Source of the DNA: Monosporascus cannonballus
Taxonomy: Eukaryota > Ascomycota > Sordariomycetes > Xylariales
DNA length: 64,000 nucleotides
Reading direction: 5' to 3'
NCBI GenBank assembly: GCA_004154925.1
Contig: QJNS01000245.1
Span: 50,638 to 114,637 of the forward strand
Below are positions 1 through 11,699 of this stretch, piece by piece. The notes beneath the pieces were generated by a model. That model was given only the letters and a program-made list of their open reading frames with translations, was not told the DNA's origin and did no database searches. Both the position numbers and the translations under genes were made by a program. Within the stretch, counting starts at the first letter, position 1, and each line of letters starts with the position of its first letter.

Positions 1-739
1 AATTTAATAAGTACTTTTAAAATTATTAATTATTATTTTGCCTTAGATATTATATTTATTTCCTAAAGGATTATACCGTTTATTTATTTTCGAATTACTT
101 TTTATATAAAAAAGGAAATCATCGACGTCGAAATTTTTTCGTAATTTCATTATTTCTAATTAATAATTAAGTTGTAATCATTTTTAATAAATATAAAAAA
201 TATAATATTTAAACAAAATATTATAAAAAACCCGGAAATAATTCGGTTTTTCTTTATTTTTGTATGGAATATGGCGAAAAACGAATAAAACGTTTTTTAT
301 TTGCTGTTTTATGAAAATTATTTTATAGACTTATAATTCGTTCTTATAAATACGTTATTAAGCGGCGGGCTTATCGTAAGTTTTTGGCGAAGCGGATCTT
401 ATTTTATAAAGGTTTTTTTTCGTTTTCGTAAAAAGGTATTTTTTTATTTTTGTTGTCCGAGTAAACAAATTATTTATTATTTTATTACGGCTAAGGACTA
501 ATTTGGGAAATTTTTGTTATTATATATTAAGTTTTTAAAGCATATTTACGAATAATTAGTATTATATATTTTCTTTAATAATTCCGGATAAGGTTGGTAT
601 TATGGATTCGCTTATAATTTCGTTAGTTATATTATTTTATAATTATTTTGTTATAAGATTTTCTTTAGCTTATTATTTATAACCAGGGTATTTTTAAGAA
701 GTGTTTCGCTTTTATCTAACTTTTTAAAAATTATAATAC

Positions 740-946
740 ATTATAACTTTAAATATATAAACGGGTATAATATATAGGTTGAACGGAAATACGGCTCAAT
801 AAAAGTTTATATTTAAGGTAAGGAGAAAAAAAGCGAAATAACGAGCTACTAACGAAATGGCTGCTCCCTATATATATATAGATAAGCTCGGGCTAAGAAG
901 CTCGCTCCGTAAGCCCGAGCTGCCCTATAAGCTCTAGCCTGTAACA
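740..946. repeat. Probable LTR fragment inserted in gypsy A1, with GC-rich hairpin
   Basis: Comparison with A2 shows that A1 is interrupted just before its integrase region. The foreign segment ends with TGTAACA at 940-946, the CA end of an LTR. It contains a TATA-like run (about 869-882) followed by a perfect 10-bp inverted repeat, AGCTCGGGCT (885-894) and AGCCCGAGCT (912-921). The left boundary is not resolved; about 740 is a guess. The likeliest reading is an LTR, with the TATA run and hairpin near its transcription start. The family was not recognised. Confidence 0.4.
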
Positions 947-999
947 ACATTTTACAAAACCTTAAAACGATTTTAACGTATATATTTTTTTCCTAAAAG

Positions 1000-1950
1000 A
1001 AATTAAGGGTATAAAAAATTATACGGTAATACAATATTTACGCGAAAGCAAAAGCTCGATAACATAAACTATACGGAAAATTACAGTCATTATTAATCGC
1101 ACAACGATTATAGTATTTAATTATATTCGACTTTATTATTAAACTTTTCATATTAAAAAGTCTAGTTACGGAAATATATTACGATAATAATTACGTAATC
1201 GTTAACCGATTTACGAAATTTTTCTATTTTTTACTATATTATAAAGATACAAACGTCGAACAAATAATATATATTTTTTTCAAATATATTTTTAATATAT
1301 ACGGATTACTAAGAAAAATTATTTTAAATCAAAAATCAATATTTGTATTTAAATTTTAGCAAAACTTAATAATATAAATTAACTTAAATCATAAATTTTC
1401 CAGCGTATTTAAACTATAAATAAAAGGTTAAATAAAACGAATAAATTAAATTTTAAAAACCTATTTACGATATTACACTAATTACAGATAAAATAATTAA
1501 ATTAAAAAGTTATTTATTTCCTAATTATCTTATAATATTAATTATTATAAAAATATCAAAATAATGTAAACCAATATAAATTTTAAATTTATTTTAAAAA
1601 TTTACAAAAAGGTACGCGAAAACGGTTTAATTTATATTAAAGTAATTTTTATATCGGAATAATTACGATAACTGTATTAAGAAATAAAAAGGGAATTAAA
1701 ATTTATATGAAATTAAATAAGCAAATATTATAATTAAAAAGAGTTAAAAAAAGTAACTTTCGAAAAAAGAAAAATAGTTTTCCTCGTTACAAAAAATATT
1801 TAAATAAAACGACCTAATAAGAAATTCGATTTCAATCATATCGGTCTATATAAAATTATTAAGAAAACTTTAAAAAATAATTTTTAATTAAACCTTTACT
1901 AAAAGTTAAATAGTATTTAATTTTTTATATTTCTTTATTCGTATTAACAG
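1000..1950 (+). pseudogene. Integrase remnant of gypsy A1
   Basis: The frame starting at 1,195 reads VIVNRFTKFFYFL, the gypsy integrase core motif normally written VVDRFTK(M/F)xxFxP, followed by YYKDTNVEQ. The catalytic Asp codon is changed to Asn (GAC to AAC, a G-to-A change). The homologous site in A2 (27,002-27,067) keeps the Asp. Many in-frame stops flank the motif, so no functional integrase could be made. Confidence 0.75.
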
Positions 1951-2774
1951 CAAACATAATTAAGGTATATACGGCATAAAATGATACGAAAATAAAAATA
2001 AATAATTATACGAAATGGAAAAAATTCTTAATATACGAAAGCAAAACGGATTTACCTAGTACCTAATTAAATAAAAAAAAATACCCGGATTCCGAAAACA
2101 CTTAAAAATTTATTAAAAATATTATTGGCGCCTAGCACTTCTTTAAAAAAGATTACTAATAATAACGGGTATATCCTAATTAACGGCCGATCAATTAATA
2201 GCCGGGATATCGGGCCAATCGGCCACAATTTGCGTTAACGTAATAGCCGTAACGATAACCTCCAATTATTCCTATTCTTTTCGAAACGTTCGAATTCCTC
2301 CATGGCCTCCGCACTTTTAATACCTTAACGAAATATCTCGATATTACGACGACGAAGTAATCGCCTTTATCTTTGCAAACGATCCAGTTTATTAATAACT
2401 GTTTACAGCGTTTTACAAACCTACTTTTCTTTATATTTTAAACGATTTTTTTATCCAGAAATTTTTAATATTTAATTTTTAAAGAATTAAAATATTACAA
2501 AAACCGCTATAATAAATATAACGCGTATATTTTAAAAAAACGCCGAATAATTTTACATTTTATACCTTCTTTTTCATAACGAAAACAAAAAAAATTTTAA
2601 AACCAAACCGTTTAATACGTTTTAAAAAAAATAAAAACGTTAATACGCTTACAAAAACGAAATTTTTCCACGTAATTCAACATAATAAAAGTAAATAAGG
2701 AAAGGTTACGTACCAAAAATAATAAACGAATAATTTGATCTTTAGAGATAAAAATCCTAAAAAAGGGGAAATCG

Positions 2775-3172
2775 TATTATAACTTAACGGTTTTAATTTT
2801 TTTACGGACAGTCGAGCTTACGAAAAAAACAAGCCCCGACCACCGCCAAGAAATTACGTAACCGGCTTAAAGGTTTTAAGACGCCAAATACTTTAAACCA
2901 CTTAAGCCGCCAAAAAAAGCTTAAAGGGCTTAACGAACTTAAGGATTTAAATCGTTTAAACACCTTAAGCTAGAACGAAAATATATACGTTTATTATTTC
3001 CATAATTTAAATAATTTTAACTTATAATAATAATTTATTACTCAAAATATTCTTAACATTACGAAACGTAATACGATTACTATATGTATTGCTCAGATTC
3101 CTACGATACTTTTACCAATATAAACCCGTACGACTAAGGTTTAACAGTTGGTTAAACCTCCTAGCCGTCACA
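2775..3172 (+). repeat. 3' LTR of gypsy A1 (398 bp)
   Basis: The right half matches the A2 LTRs (22,257-22,632 and 28,638-29,013) and, in reverse complement, the LTR of element C (15,545-15,947). It ends CCGTCACA, the conserved TG...CA end; the first bases are TATTATAA, where RIP has changed TG to TA. A purine-rich tract (2,757-2,771) lies just upstream, as expected of a polypurine tract. The left half (U3) does not match A2 closely. Confidence 0.8.
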
Positions 3173-3430
3173 GATATCCGTGTAATAGGTTTTTATAGAA
3201 CTTTTTCACAAACTGTTCTTGTTAATATTTAAGAATATAGATTTTGCCATGGTACAGTAACTGATTTTTTGGTTATTCTTTTAGCTATTAAATTTTTGTC
3301 TGTTTTTCCGTATCTTAAAAATTCCAAAACCGTATTAAACGTTCGGAGGTCGGTTTCTTTATTATTTCGCATAATTATACCGTGCTATCCTTATTGTATT
3401 ATAACATTTGCATGCTTTTTTGGGGATTTT
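3173..3430 (-). mobile_element. Gypsy element C, downstream fragment (integrase N-terminus)
   Basis: Read on the minus strand, this piece continues element C after its RNase H region at 11,651. It encodes a recognisable remnant of the spacer and N-terminal zinc-binding part of a gypsy integrase, including YHGKIYILKY and, after a stop, QEQFVKKFYKNLLHGYL. In intact gypsy elements the same region reads as 'xGxIYVPxDxxLRxxIIxxxHDxxLAGH'. The fragment ends where A1 is inserted. The rest of C must lie beyond the left end of the window. The 71-codon plus-strand open frame here (3,269-3,484) is a shadow. Confidence 0.7.
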
Positions 3431-3636
3431 TGTAAGATAATGGACAGCTATAAGCTGGGTAAGGTGATCTCCGACCAATCGTAAAGCAGATTTTAAGAAA
3501 TAAATATATTAAGTTATTTTCATCTGGCGTTTCCCATTAGCTGCCAGATAGTGGATTTATATTAATAAGTAAGTTAGTAAATAATCGGTAACTGGTTAAT
3601 TATTAGCTTTATTCTTATAAGGGCTATATTTTTATA
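3431..3636 (-). repeat. LTR of gypsy B (3' LTR)
   Basis: It pairs with 11,455-11,650. Both copies share a stretch that includes TTAGCTGCCAGAT and GTGGATTTATATTA, and differ mainly by transitions. It lies at the downstream end of the minus-strand element. The left flank is ATTTT. Confidence 0.8.
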
Positions 3637-5899
3637 ATTATTCCCCTTTTTTAAATTATTAATTCCTAATAACATTATTATTAATTTAATATAACGTATG
3701 TCGTAAATCTAATTACGTATGTTTGCCGATAATTTACCGTTATATTATATTATAAGTAATTGCCGTAATAATTAATACGTATTATATTACGTAATTAATT
3801 ATGCTTTACTTAATTTCTTATTATAATTTATTTTTAACCCTATTTTATTTACTTTTTTTTCTATTTCCTTTTTACGCTTATATCTTTATTTTTTTTTGTA
3901 TATACTTTTTATTCGGTTTCCTGTTTTTTTTTCTTATTTCGCCTTTTCCGATTATTTTACGTATTATTTCTGTTCGTTATATTTTTTTTTCGTCAGGAAT
4001 TCTAAAAGAAATACTATTTTAATATTAAAAAAGACTGGGATTTCCTTAAACGTTATCCCTTTAACGCCGATAGCAAAATAAATATTAATCGCATTACGGG
4101 CGGTAATAAGCCGTATTGTATTTACATAATATAACGTTATTTCCATTACCGTATAATTTACGTTTTAACTTTAAATGCCTTAAATTATGTCGTAATTAAT
4201 TATTATTATAAGATTTTTCGCGCGGTATATAATTATTTCTAATATTATTAATATTGTTATTTAATTTCCGTTCAAATTCCGATCGTTTTTAAAAATATTG
4301 CTTAAATGGTTTTTTAATTCGGTATTAATAATTAAAAGTTAATTAACGAATTTAAAAAAAACTCGTACTGCGGGTACCTAATACGAACGTTCCGACGTAA
4401 TTGCGGTCGGTCGTCGACTAGACGTCCTTCGTAAGGCCGAATTCGCCCTTAATACGGTTATTATTAAAAAAATATTATTTTCTTAATACAACGGACGTCG
4501 ATTTCCGATTATCTGTTATAATTATGGAAATCCAGTTTTAACGTTATTTTATAAGTTTATAAATTTAGATTTTTTTTATAGGTATTATAATTCTTGTTTT
4601 ATTATTTTGTAATTAATTTCCGATTAAGCGTAATTTTAAAGCACCTTTATAAATATAATAACTTTCGAAAACCGTTATACCGTTATATTCCTTATTTATA
4701 AATATTTTCCATCCATTTTTTAATATTTTAACGAAACTTTAATACTTATTAATAATTATAATTAAAAAACGATTTTATTCGGCAAAATTATTACCAAACT
4801 TAAATATATTAAGCGCTTTAAGCTTAACGCCTTATTTCCGATTAGTAATAAATTATATTCCGGTTATTTGGGCCTTGCGTTTCGTAAAAAATAAAATATT
4901 TTTAATTTTTTCCGGATTTTATACCTAATAAAGTTAATAAACGTACCCGTTTTTTGCCGTCGTATATTTTTCGATTATTTTCCAATATTTTGATATTAAT
5001 TTCTTTAATATATTTATCAAAAATTAATTAACGTAAAGCTTAATAATTAAGTACAAAATTTTGTTTTCGAAATAAAAATTTAACTTTTTTTATATTATTT
5101 ATAAATTTCCAACCAATACGCGATAAGGTAATTATTTGCCAAAAGTTTAAAAATAATTATATAATTAAGTAATATTTTAATATTAATATTAATATTGTAT
5201 TTGGAATTATGTTTTGTAATTATTAAGTAATTAATTTCCAATTAAATTGTTATGATTTTACTGTTTTTAAGTTATTTTATTTTTCATATACGTATTTAAC
5301 TTTTTTTTTTAAACGTTATAATATTTTAAGCGTGTATTCGAAATGTTTTCGGGGCTTTTACGTATTATACTTGGCGGGCCAACCTTTTTATTTAATTAGA
5401 TATTCGCGTTACCCCCGGTTATTTCGGTAACGGATAATATCTTTTATTACTTATTTTTCTTATTTCTTTATTAGGTCTGATAACATTATCTTAATATCGC
5501 CCGGTTTCCAGTTATATTACGGTTTTAATAAAAATATTAGAAATATATTATATATCCGTTAGTATTTAATAAAAAGGATTATTTTGCACGTTTAAAAACT
5601 TATTTATTCTTTAATCGTAACCTAAATATAAATATATACAAATTTTTTATTTTTAAATTTAAAGGTTTTAATTAATAAATTTATTTATTGCTTTAATTAA
5701 AATTCTATAAGCGTATAACGTTAATTATAATATTTTTTCTGGGCTGCCGTTGCTTTTTTCTAATATTCGTATATTATTTAATAAATAACCGCCATTTTTT
5801 CGAAACGTTCTTTAATTTTTTATATTTATTTTTTAAATTTTTATCAAAAATATTTTATTATTTTTAAATAATATTTATATAGGATTTCGAACGGAAAAC

Positions 5900-6300
5900 G
5901 GCCGGTAAACGCATTCCGCATATTATTATATATGAATTCCGTATTTTATAATAACTTTATTTAATTATTTTAATACTTATTAACGTAATTACGAAAATAA
6001 TATTTTAAAACTTAATAAACACGTTCCGTTTATTTATCAATTTGCGAATAATAAATAATCGATATTTGCCGTTTTATTTTTCGTTTTTTACAAAATTCGG
6101 CTTAAAATTAATTCGTTAATAATTTATTTTTATCGTTAATAATTCCGACTGGCGTACCGAATTTATATTTAATTTTATCATAAAACAATTAGGTTAATTC
6201 GGTTACGGTTAAGTTTTAATTATAAGGATAAATAATCTTAATTTCGTAAAACGGTTAACGATTACCAAAATTACGTCATATTTTAGCCCGTTTAAACCTA
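5900..6300 (-). pseudogene. Integrase remnant of gypsy B
   Basis: The minus strand reads YDVILVIVNRFTKLRLF around 6,285-6,230. This is the integrase core 'YDxILVVVDRYTKxxxF' with the first catalytic Asp changed to Asn. Further on, a remnant of the 'SDRGSxFTSxFW' segment can be followed with stops. It cannot be functional. Confidence 0.65.
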
Positions 6301-7073
6301 AGTTTTTAGGAAATCCCGTAATAAAATTTAACCAGATTTTTTAATAAAGTTACATAAATAATAATAAAAGTTATAATTATCTATATGGTTTATAACATAA
6401 CTTTATTATGCCTTCATAATATAAATATTACTTAATATATTTTCGGATATCGTTCGCCATAATTTCTTAATAAAAATTTTTAATTATTAATTCCAGCGTA
6501 CGGATATATCCCATATATTTTACTTTTAAATTATTATGGTATTAATTAATTAATTACTTCCGTAAAACGTTTTATAACAGGATTACGAATTTATTTTAAT
6601 AATATAAAACCTTATTTAAATACAGAAAATATCTGTTTTTTATTCCGGCTTAATATTTAATTATCCGTATTAATTTTATAATATGTAAATTTTTAATTTA
6701 TAATTTTTAAACCTAATTGTAAAATTATTTAAAAGTTATTGGCTAAAATGCCGTTTCATTTTTGGTTAATTGTTTCGGTAAGAAACGTAAAATATACTAA
6801 TTATAAATAATAATTTTAATACTAATTTTATTTTTTTTAAATTTTTCGAAATCCGATCGTAATACGGTTACAATTTGCAATTATTATTATTTAACCGTTA
6901 ATTATATTATTATTACGATTTATATTTACATTATTATTTATAAGCAATAAGTTCGGCCAATATTTAATTTCTTATTTTCCTTTTTTTTCGAAAACTTTTT
7001 ATAATTATATAACGAAAATTCTCCGTTTTTTTTTACGCGAATAATAATTACCTAAATTTCCGTTACCTGAAAT

Positions 7074-7504
7074 TGTTACGTTCAGAAGGGACTCCACTAG
7101 GCCCAAAGGAGGCCCAGGAAGTTGGAGACGCTCGGGATCTCCACCTTCCATCGGATAAACCTCGGGTCTCTGTCAATCTCCAGAGATACCAGGAGATTCG
7201 TAAACGACAGACACCATGGTCTCTCGAGATCCCCAGAGACCATGAAAGATATGAAGGATAAGAAAGATATATAAGGTTTGGGTCTCCTATGTAAATAGCT
7301 ACCTACTTAATTTTTCGTTCCTTAGCTATTAATCTAAGCTCTTAGCCAGAAGCAACTGTACCATTTTTTAATTAAGAGAAAAGTACCTTGAAATCTCCTT
7401 AACGAATATATTAAATCATTCTTCGCCCTATTGTTACCTGCAAATCAAAACCCTTTTCGGATACTGCTTATACCTCCAGGTGGATGTATGACAGGTTCGT
7501 TACA
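7074..7504 (+). repeat. Solo LTR D1 (431 bp), TSD GAAAT
   Basis: The sequence starts TGTTACG and ends CGTTACA, and is flanked on both sides by GAAAT (7,069-7,073 and 7,505-7,509). It has clearly higher GC than the surrounding RIP-degraded gypsy B, with a TATA-like ATATATAAGG near 7,268. The last 230 bp match the reverse complement of 9,902-10,130. No internal retroelement sequence is present, so this is a solo LTR left by LTR-LTR recombination. The 62-codon open frame at 7,073-7,261 is an accident of its GC content. Confidence 0.85.
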
Positions 7505-8399
7505 GAAATCTATTTAAGAATTTTATAACGAACGAATTTTACGTTATTTTTATAAAACCTTTTATTCTTTTATAATATTTTAAATCGTATTATATATTTA
7601 TAACTATTTTCCGTCCGTTTTTCGGCATATTATTCGTAAATCCGAATTTTTTAAATAATATAAGGATTACGTTTTTATACGTAAATTCGCTTAATATATA
7701 ATCTGGGTATTTAAATAATTTATCTGCCGGATTAACGGCATCTGGTTAATATTAAATCTTAAAATTAAATTACGTAAGGCGATAAACCTATTAAGCCAAC
7801 CTTTTTTAAAGTTACGCGCCGGCACCTTTATTATATTTTTTTAATGTTATATAATCGGTAAATATTAAAAAAAGTTTTTTCGTATTTTTAAAATATTACC
7901 GTTAATATTTTAAATTTTTTATAATCGTTAATAATTTTTATTATCTTATAATTTACCGTTTTTCAGTTAAACTTAATTTCCGTAATTAATATATAATTAA
8001 GTATTAATATCTTCCGTATTTTTGTAAAAATATTCTTAATATAGTTTTTACCGAAACATTTGTTTTAACCTTAATATTTTGGGCGTTATTTTAATATTCG
8101 GAAAATAATTGCCGATTAAAAAAAATATTTTTTAAGTTTTAAAACGCTTTTTTAATTTTTTTAGGTTATTTGAATTTTATTATTTTACTTTTGCCTTGCG
8201 CCCATTTTAAAAGCTTAATAATAAGTTCGATAATACGCGAATAATAAGCGATAAATTTCCGATAAAAATTCGCAAATTCTAAAAATATTTAAATATTATA
8301 AATTAATTTTGGTTTTAATTATATTTCGATGTTATTGACTCGTCGGCAATCTATTTCCAAATTATCAATATTAATTATAAATTTTAAAAACTTTTTTTT

Positions 8400-8900
8400 A
8401 AAAAAATTCGTATTTAAATATATTAGCAAATAATTAATATTATAATAACCGTTCGTAAATTAATTAAAAATATTTCGTATATTTTTTTCGATATCCGAAT
8501 AAATATTCATATTATTTAAATATATTACGTATATATAATTAATTAATCTAATTAATGCCTTATATATATAAGCTTAAAACGGAATTAACGCGTTAATAAA
8601 GTTAAATAATATAACCGTATATTCGAATTATTCTTACCGTATTTAAAAAACGGTTTTTTATTAATCGTTTTTTTTAATTTTGATATAATAATAAGTATTT
8701 TTAAAATTAATTTTCGAAAATATTTTAATTAATTTTAAGCGATTTATTATTTTTAAGATTAAAAATAAAAAATATCGGTTTTTTATCGTTATCCGATTTA
8801 ACATTTTATAATTAACGTATAATCGGAAATTACCGTCTTTTTTGGACACAAATAATATTAGTACTTTTACGTTCGTTTTCGAATAACGTATCCGGCTTAT
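8400..8900 (-). pseudogene. Reverse transcriptase remnant of gypsy B
   Basis: The minus-strand frame 8,849-8,661 reads MSKKDGNFRLYVNYKMLN, then ITIKNRYFLFLI and KIFSKINFKNTYYYIKIK. These are the gypsy RT blocks 'KKDGxLRxCVDYRxLNxITxKNRYPLPLI' and 'xxKxFxKLDLRxAYxxIRI'. Further on, after a stop, INYIYVIYLNNMNIYSD matches 'VVYLDDILIYS'. The catalytic YLDD has become YLNN (8,511-8,522), two G-to-A changes. The Asp of 'LDL' is Asn as well. This pattern is characteristic of RIP. Confidence 0.85.
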
Positions 8901-9901
8901 TTTTAGGTTTTTTCGGATATATTTTTTAAATATTTTCCTTTAAATTTCCGAAATAAGGTAAATTAGGCCAAATAAAGGCGTTTTTTGGAATTAAATTTAT
9001 TATATATTTTGCCCTTAATAATTAAGATATTTTTCCTATTATTTTGGCGGAATATATTCGCCGAAAAATCTTTAAATATATAAGGAAGTTAATTATTTCT
9101 TATTTTTACTATTCCCCGAATTCCGGGATATTTAGCTTTTCGGTTAAATTTATTAAGTTAACGGTATAAACTTATTTACTCAAAGACGTTATGTTTACGA
9201 TTTTTTATTTATTAACTTTTTATAATAATCCGTATAATTATTAATATATAGTTATATTTAATAAAATCCTTAATTTCTTTATTCCGGATCTGGATAATAA
9301 AAAATCAGGCGTTTTCCGATTACGGTAAATTATAAAGTAAATTTACTTAAATTTTCGTTCGTTTTTAATATTATTTATTATATTATGAAAATTTTCGTAA
9401 GCCTTATAATATTTAATATATGCGTTATTAATGCCAATAAAACTTAAAATATTTATAAAAATTAATTTAAAATTAAATTTTTTCGTTAACTTTTTGCTTA
9501 TAATATTTACTTATATTCCGGTATCCATATTTACTTATATTATTATATCCCTCATTTTTTTAAGAAGTATTTTTTTAAAAGGTGGTTTTATTCCGATTAT
9601 TCTATAATTATTAACCGTAATAAATTTAACGTATACGTTTATTCCGGTTTTTTTTAGGTTTATATTTAAGGATTAATTTAATTTATCGTTATATATTATA
9701 ACATTTTATATAATTTTCGGAAATGTATTTCTATATAACCGAGATATTAAAATTTTTGTATTTCTTTGGGATTTGCAATTTACGTATTTATGGTTTGGCT
9801 TCTTATAATTATAATATTTAAATAAGTTTTTATAAAAATTAAAGATATTACATTATATGAATTTATTTCGATCGGAATTAAATTGGCGATTATTTACCTT
9901 T

Positions 9902-10320
9902 TGTAACGAACCTGTTATACATCCACCTGGAGGTATAAGCAGTATCCGAAATAGGGTCTTGATTTGCAGGTAACAATAAGGCGAGGAATAATTTAGTGAT
10001 CTATTCGTTAAAGAGATTTAAAAACTTTTCCCTTACTTAAAGAACGGTATAGTTACCTTTTGATTAAAAGCTTAGATTAATAATTAAGGAGCGAAACTAA
10101 ATAAGTGCTATTTATATAAAAAATTGATTTATTATATATCTTAACTTTTGAAATAAATATATCTTAAATCTATATAATTTATATAATCTGGTCCAAATTA
10201 CTTAAATTACCTAAATTACTTAAAAAGCCAAGTTTTCCTGTCCGGAGTTTTCCCGTGATAGGTCCGCGCTAGTCCTCATAAGTAGGTTTCCTCGAAACAG
10301 GAACCCCTGTTTCTGTAACA
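9902..10320 (-). repeat. Solo LTR D2 (419 bp), TSD CCTTT
   Basis: Read on the plus strand it starts TGTAACG and ends CTGTAACA. It is flanked by CCTTT on both sides (9,897-9,901 and 10,321-10,325). About 230 bp at its left end match the right end of D1 in reverse complement, so it is the same family in the opposite orientation. The other half (U3) is different from D1. It is more RIP-degraded than D1 in the shared part. No internal sequence is attached. Confidence 0.85.
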
Positions 10321-11454
10321 CCTTTTAAATATAAAAACGCCCGTAATTCTTATTATTTTTACGTAACGCCTTTAATTTGCCTTAAGGATTTTTTTTCCGA
10401 AAGCATTAAAATAAGATCGTTTATTTTTATTAATATTTTTAACGAAAAATAATCGGTTTTTTTTTGCCTTTTTCTAGGCGTCCTAATAACGTTTTACTTT
10501 ATTTATTACATTATTAATTCGTTTTAATTTAACGTTTTTTCGTAATAAAATATTTTATACCTTAATATTAATTTATAAAAATAATTAAAAACAAAAGGTT
10601 TATTATTTTAATTATTTTCCGGGTTAAAAGCGTCCATAAATTTGATTTTATAAATTAAAAGTTTGTATTTAACGTAAAAATTTAACGGCGATTAATCGGA
10701 TTGTTATCGTAATTCCATAAATTATTCCTTATATTCCTTATCGAAAAAAATAGAATTTACGTAACTTTTTTTAATGAAAATTTATAAGTTTTTTATTTTT
10801 AATTTTTTTATAATTAAAATAATTAAATATAATATGATATAATCGTTAAACGTTTGCAATAAAAACGTCTATATGGCCCATGGCCTATTAGATATAAATA
10901 AAGGCATTTTGCCTTAATTTTTCGGCGTAAGCTTTCGTAATAACTTTTATTTAATTGTTTTTTAATTAATGCGCGTTCGAAAAATTTCGGATAATTATAA
11001 TGCGGTATTTATTTATCGTTTTTAAATTTTCATAACGATATCGTAATTAACTTATAAAGTTTTGCTTTTTTAGCTTATATTATTATTTATTATTCGGTTA
11101 ATTATCGAAATAATTCCAAATATTATTTGTTTTATTAACAAATAATTTTTAAAATCTGTTTATCGTTAAAGGATTTAATTTTTTTTTATTTCAAATTCCG
11201 GGATACGGTTATTAAAATATATCCTTTTATATATATAAGGAAATTTAAGATTCCGGGGATTATAGTTCTTTACCTGTTAAGGTTTCGTTATAAGCTTTTT
11301 CGCTTATTTCCGTACCGTGATTACTTATTTATTAATTAGGTTCCGATCGGCGATCTTTTCGACTAATAACTTAAGTTCGTTTTGCAGTCGGCAAATTCTG
11401 CTTTTAATAATTATTACGTTATTTTTTATAGTAAATAAAAGAATTGTAAAATAA

Positions 11455-11650
11455 TGGATAATTGTAAGTTAAATAAGGTGATTTCCAACCAGTCGTAAAG
11501 CAAATTCCAAGAAATAAGTGTATTAAGTTATTTCTATCTGGTATTTCTTATTAGCTGCCAGATGGTGGATTTATATTAGTAAGTGGGTCGGTGGCTGATC
11601 GGTGACTGGTCGGCTACCAGCCTTATCCTCATAGGGGCTATATTCTCACA
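11455..11650 (-). repeat. LTR of gypsy B (5' LTR)
   Basis: Partner of 3,431-3,636. It is less mutated than its partner, for example GGGGCTATATTCTCACA at its end against TTTTTATA in the other copy. The right flank ACTTT is the TSD counterpart of ATTTT at 3,426-3,430. Confidence 0.8.
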
Positions 11651-11699
11651 ACTTTAGGATCATAATCTCTTTTACAACTAAAAATATCCGCCTAGATAT

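Larger units (their letters stand above)
1..3172 (+). mobile_element. Gypsy element A1, 3' part, RIP-degraded
   Basis: This is the 3' part of a plus-strand Ty3/gypsy retrotransposon whose 5' part lies outside the window. Sequence from about 960 to 2,250 aligns by eye with 26,760-28,050 in element A2 and includes the integrase region; the shared tail includes the GC-richer block at 2,160-2,240 (the chromodomain position in such elements). Almost every frame is broken by TAA/TAG, and differences from A2 are mostly C/T and G/A, as RIP produces. The 3' LTR is 2,775-3,172. It sits inside element C: the sequence after 3,172 resumes the integrase zinc-binding region of C on the minus strand. The 5-bp sequence GATAT at 3,173-3,177 should be the TSD, but the other copy is out of view. 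Bases 1-740 are AT-rich and I could not assign a domain to them. Confidence 0.75.
3431..11650 (-). mobile_element. Gypsy element B, LTR to LTR, RIP-degraded
   Basis: This is a complete but dead Ty3/gypsy element in minus orientation, inserted in element C. LTRs of 206 bp (3,431-3,636) and 196 bp (11,455-11,650) start with TG. The right one ends TCACA; the left one ends TTATA after C-to-T change. Flanking 5-mers are ATTTT and ACTTT, a TSD that differs by one RIP-type transition. On the minus strand the order is LTR, gag region (about 11.4-9.9 kb, not readable), reverse transcriptase (8.9-8.4 kb), integrase (about 6.3-5.9 kb), LTR. Without the two solo LTRs nested in it (7,074-7,504 and 9,902-10,320, with TSDs) the element is about 7.36 kb, normal for gypsy. 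Confidence 0.8.

Noticed and set aside
3801..4146. Overlapping 60-73-codon open frames on both strands rich in Phe/Ile/Leu/Tyr
   Set aside because: They lie in RIP-degraded gypsy B. The hydrophobic composition is a by-product of AT-rich codons (TTT, ATT, TAT) and not evidence of membrane proteins.
7074..10320. Inverted pair of sequences as terminal inverted repeats of one DNA transposon
   Set aside because: Each copy has its own TG...CA ends and its own different perfect 5-bp TSD, and the DNA between them is gypsy B. They are two solo LTRs.
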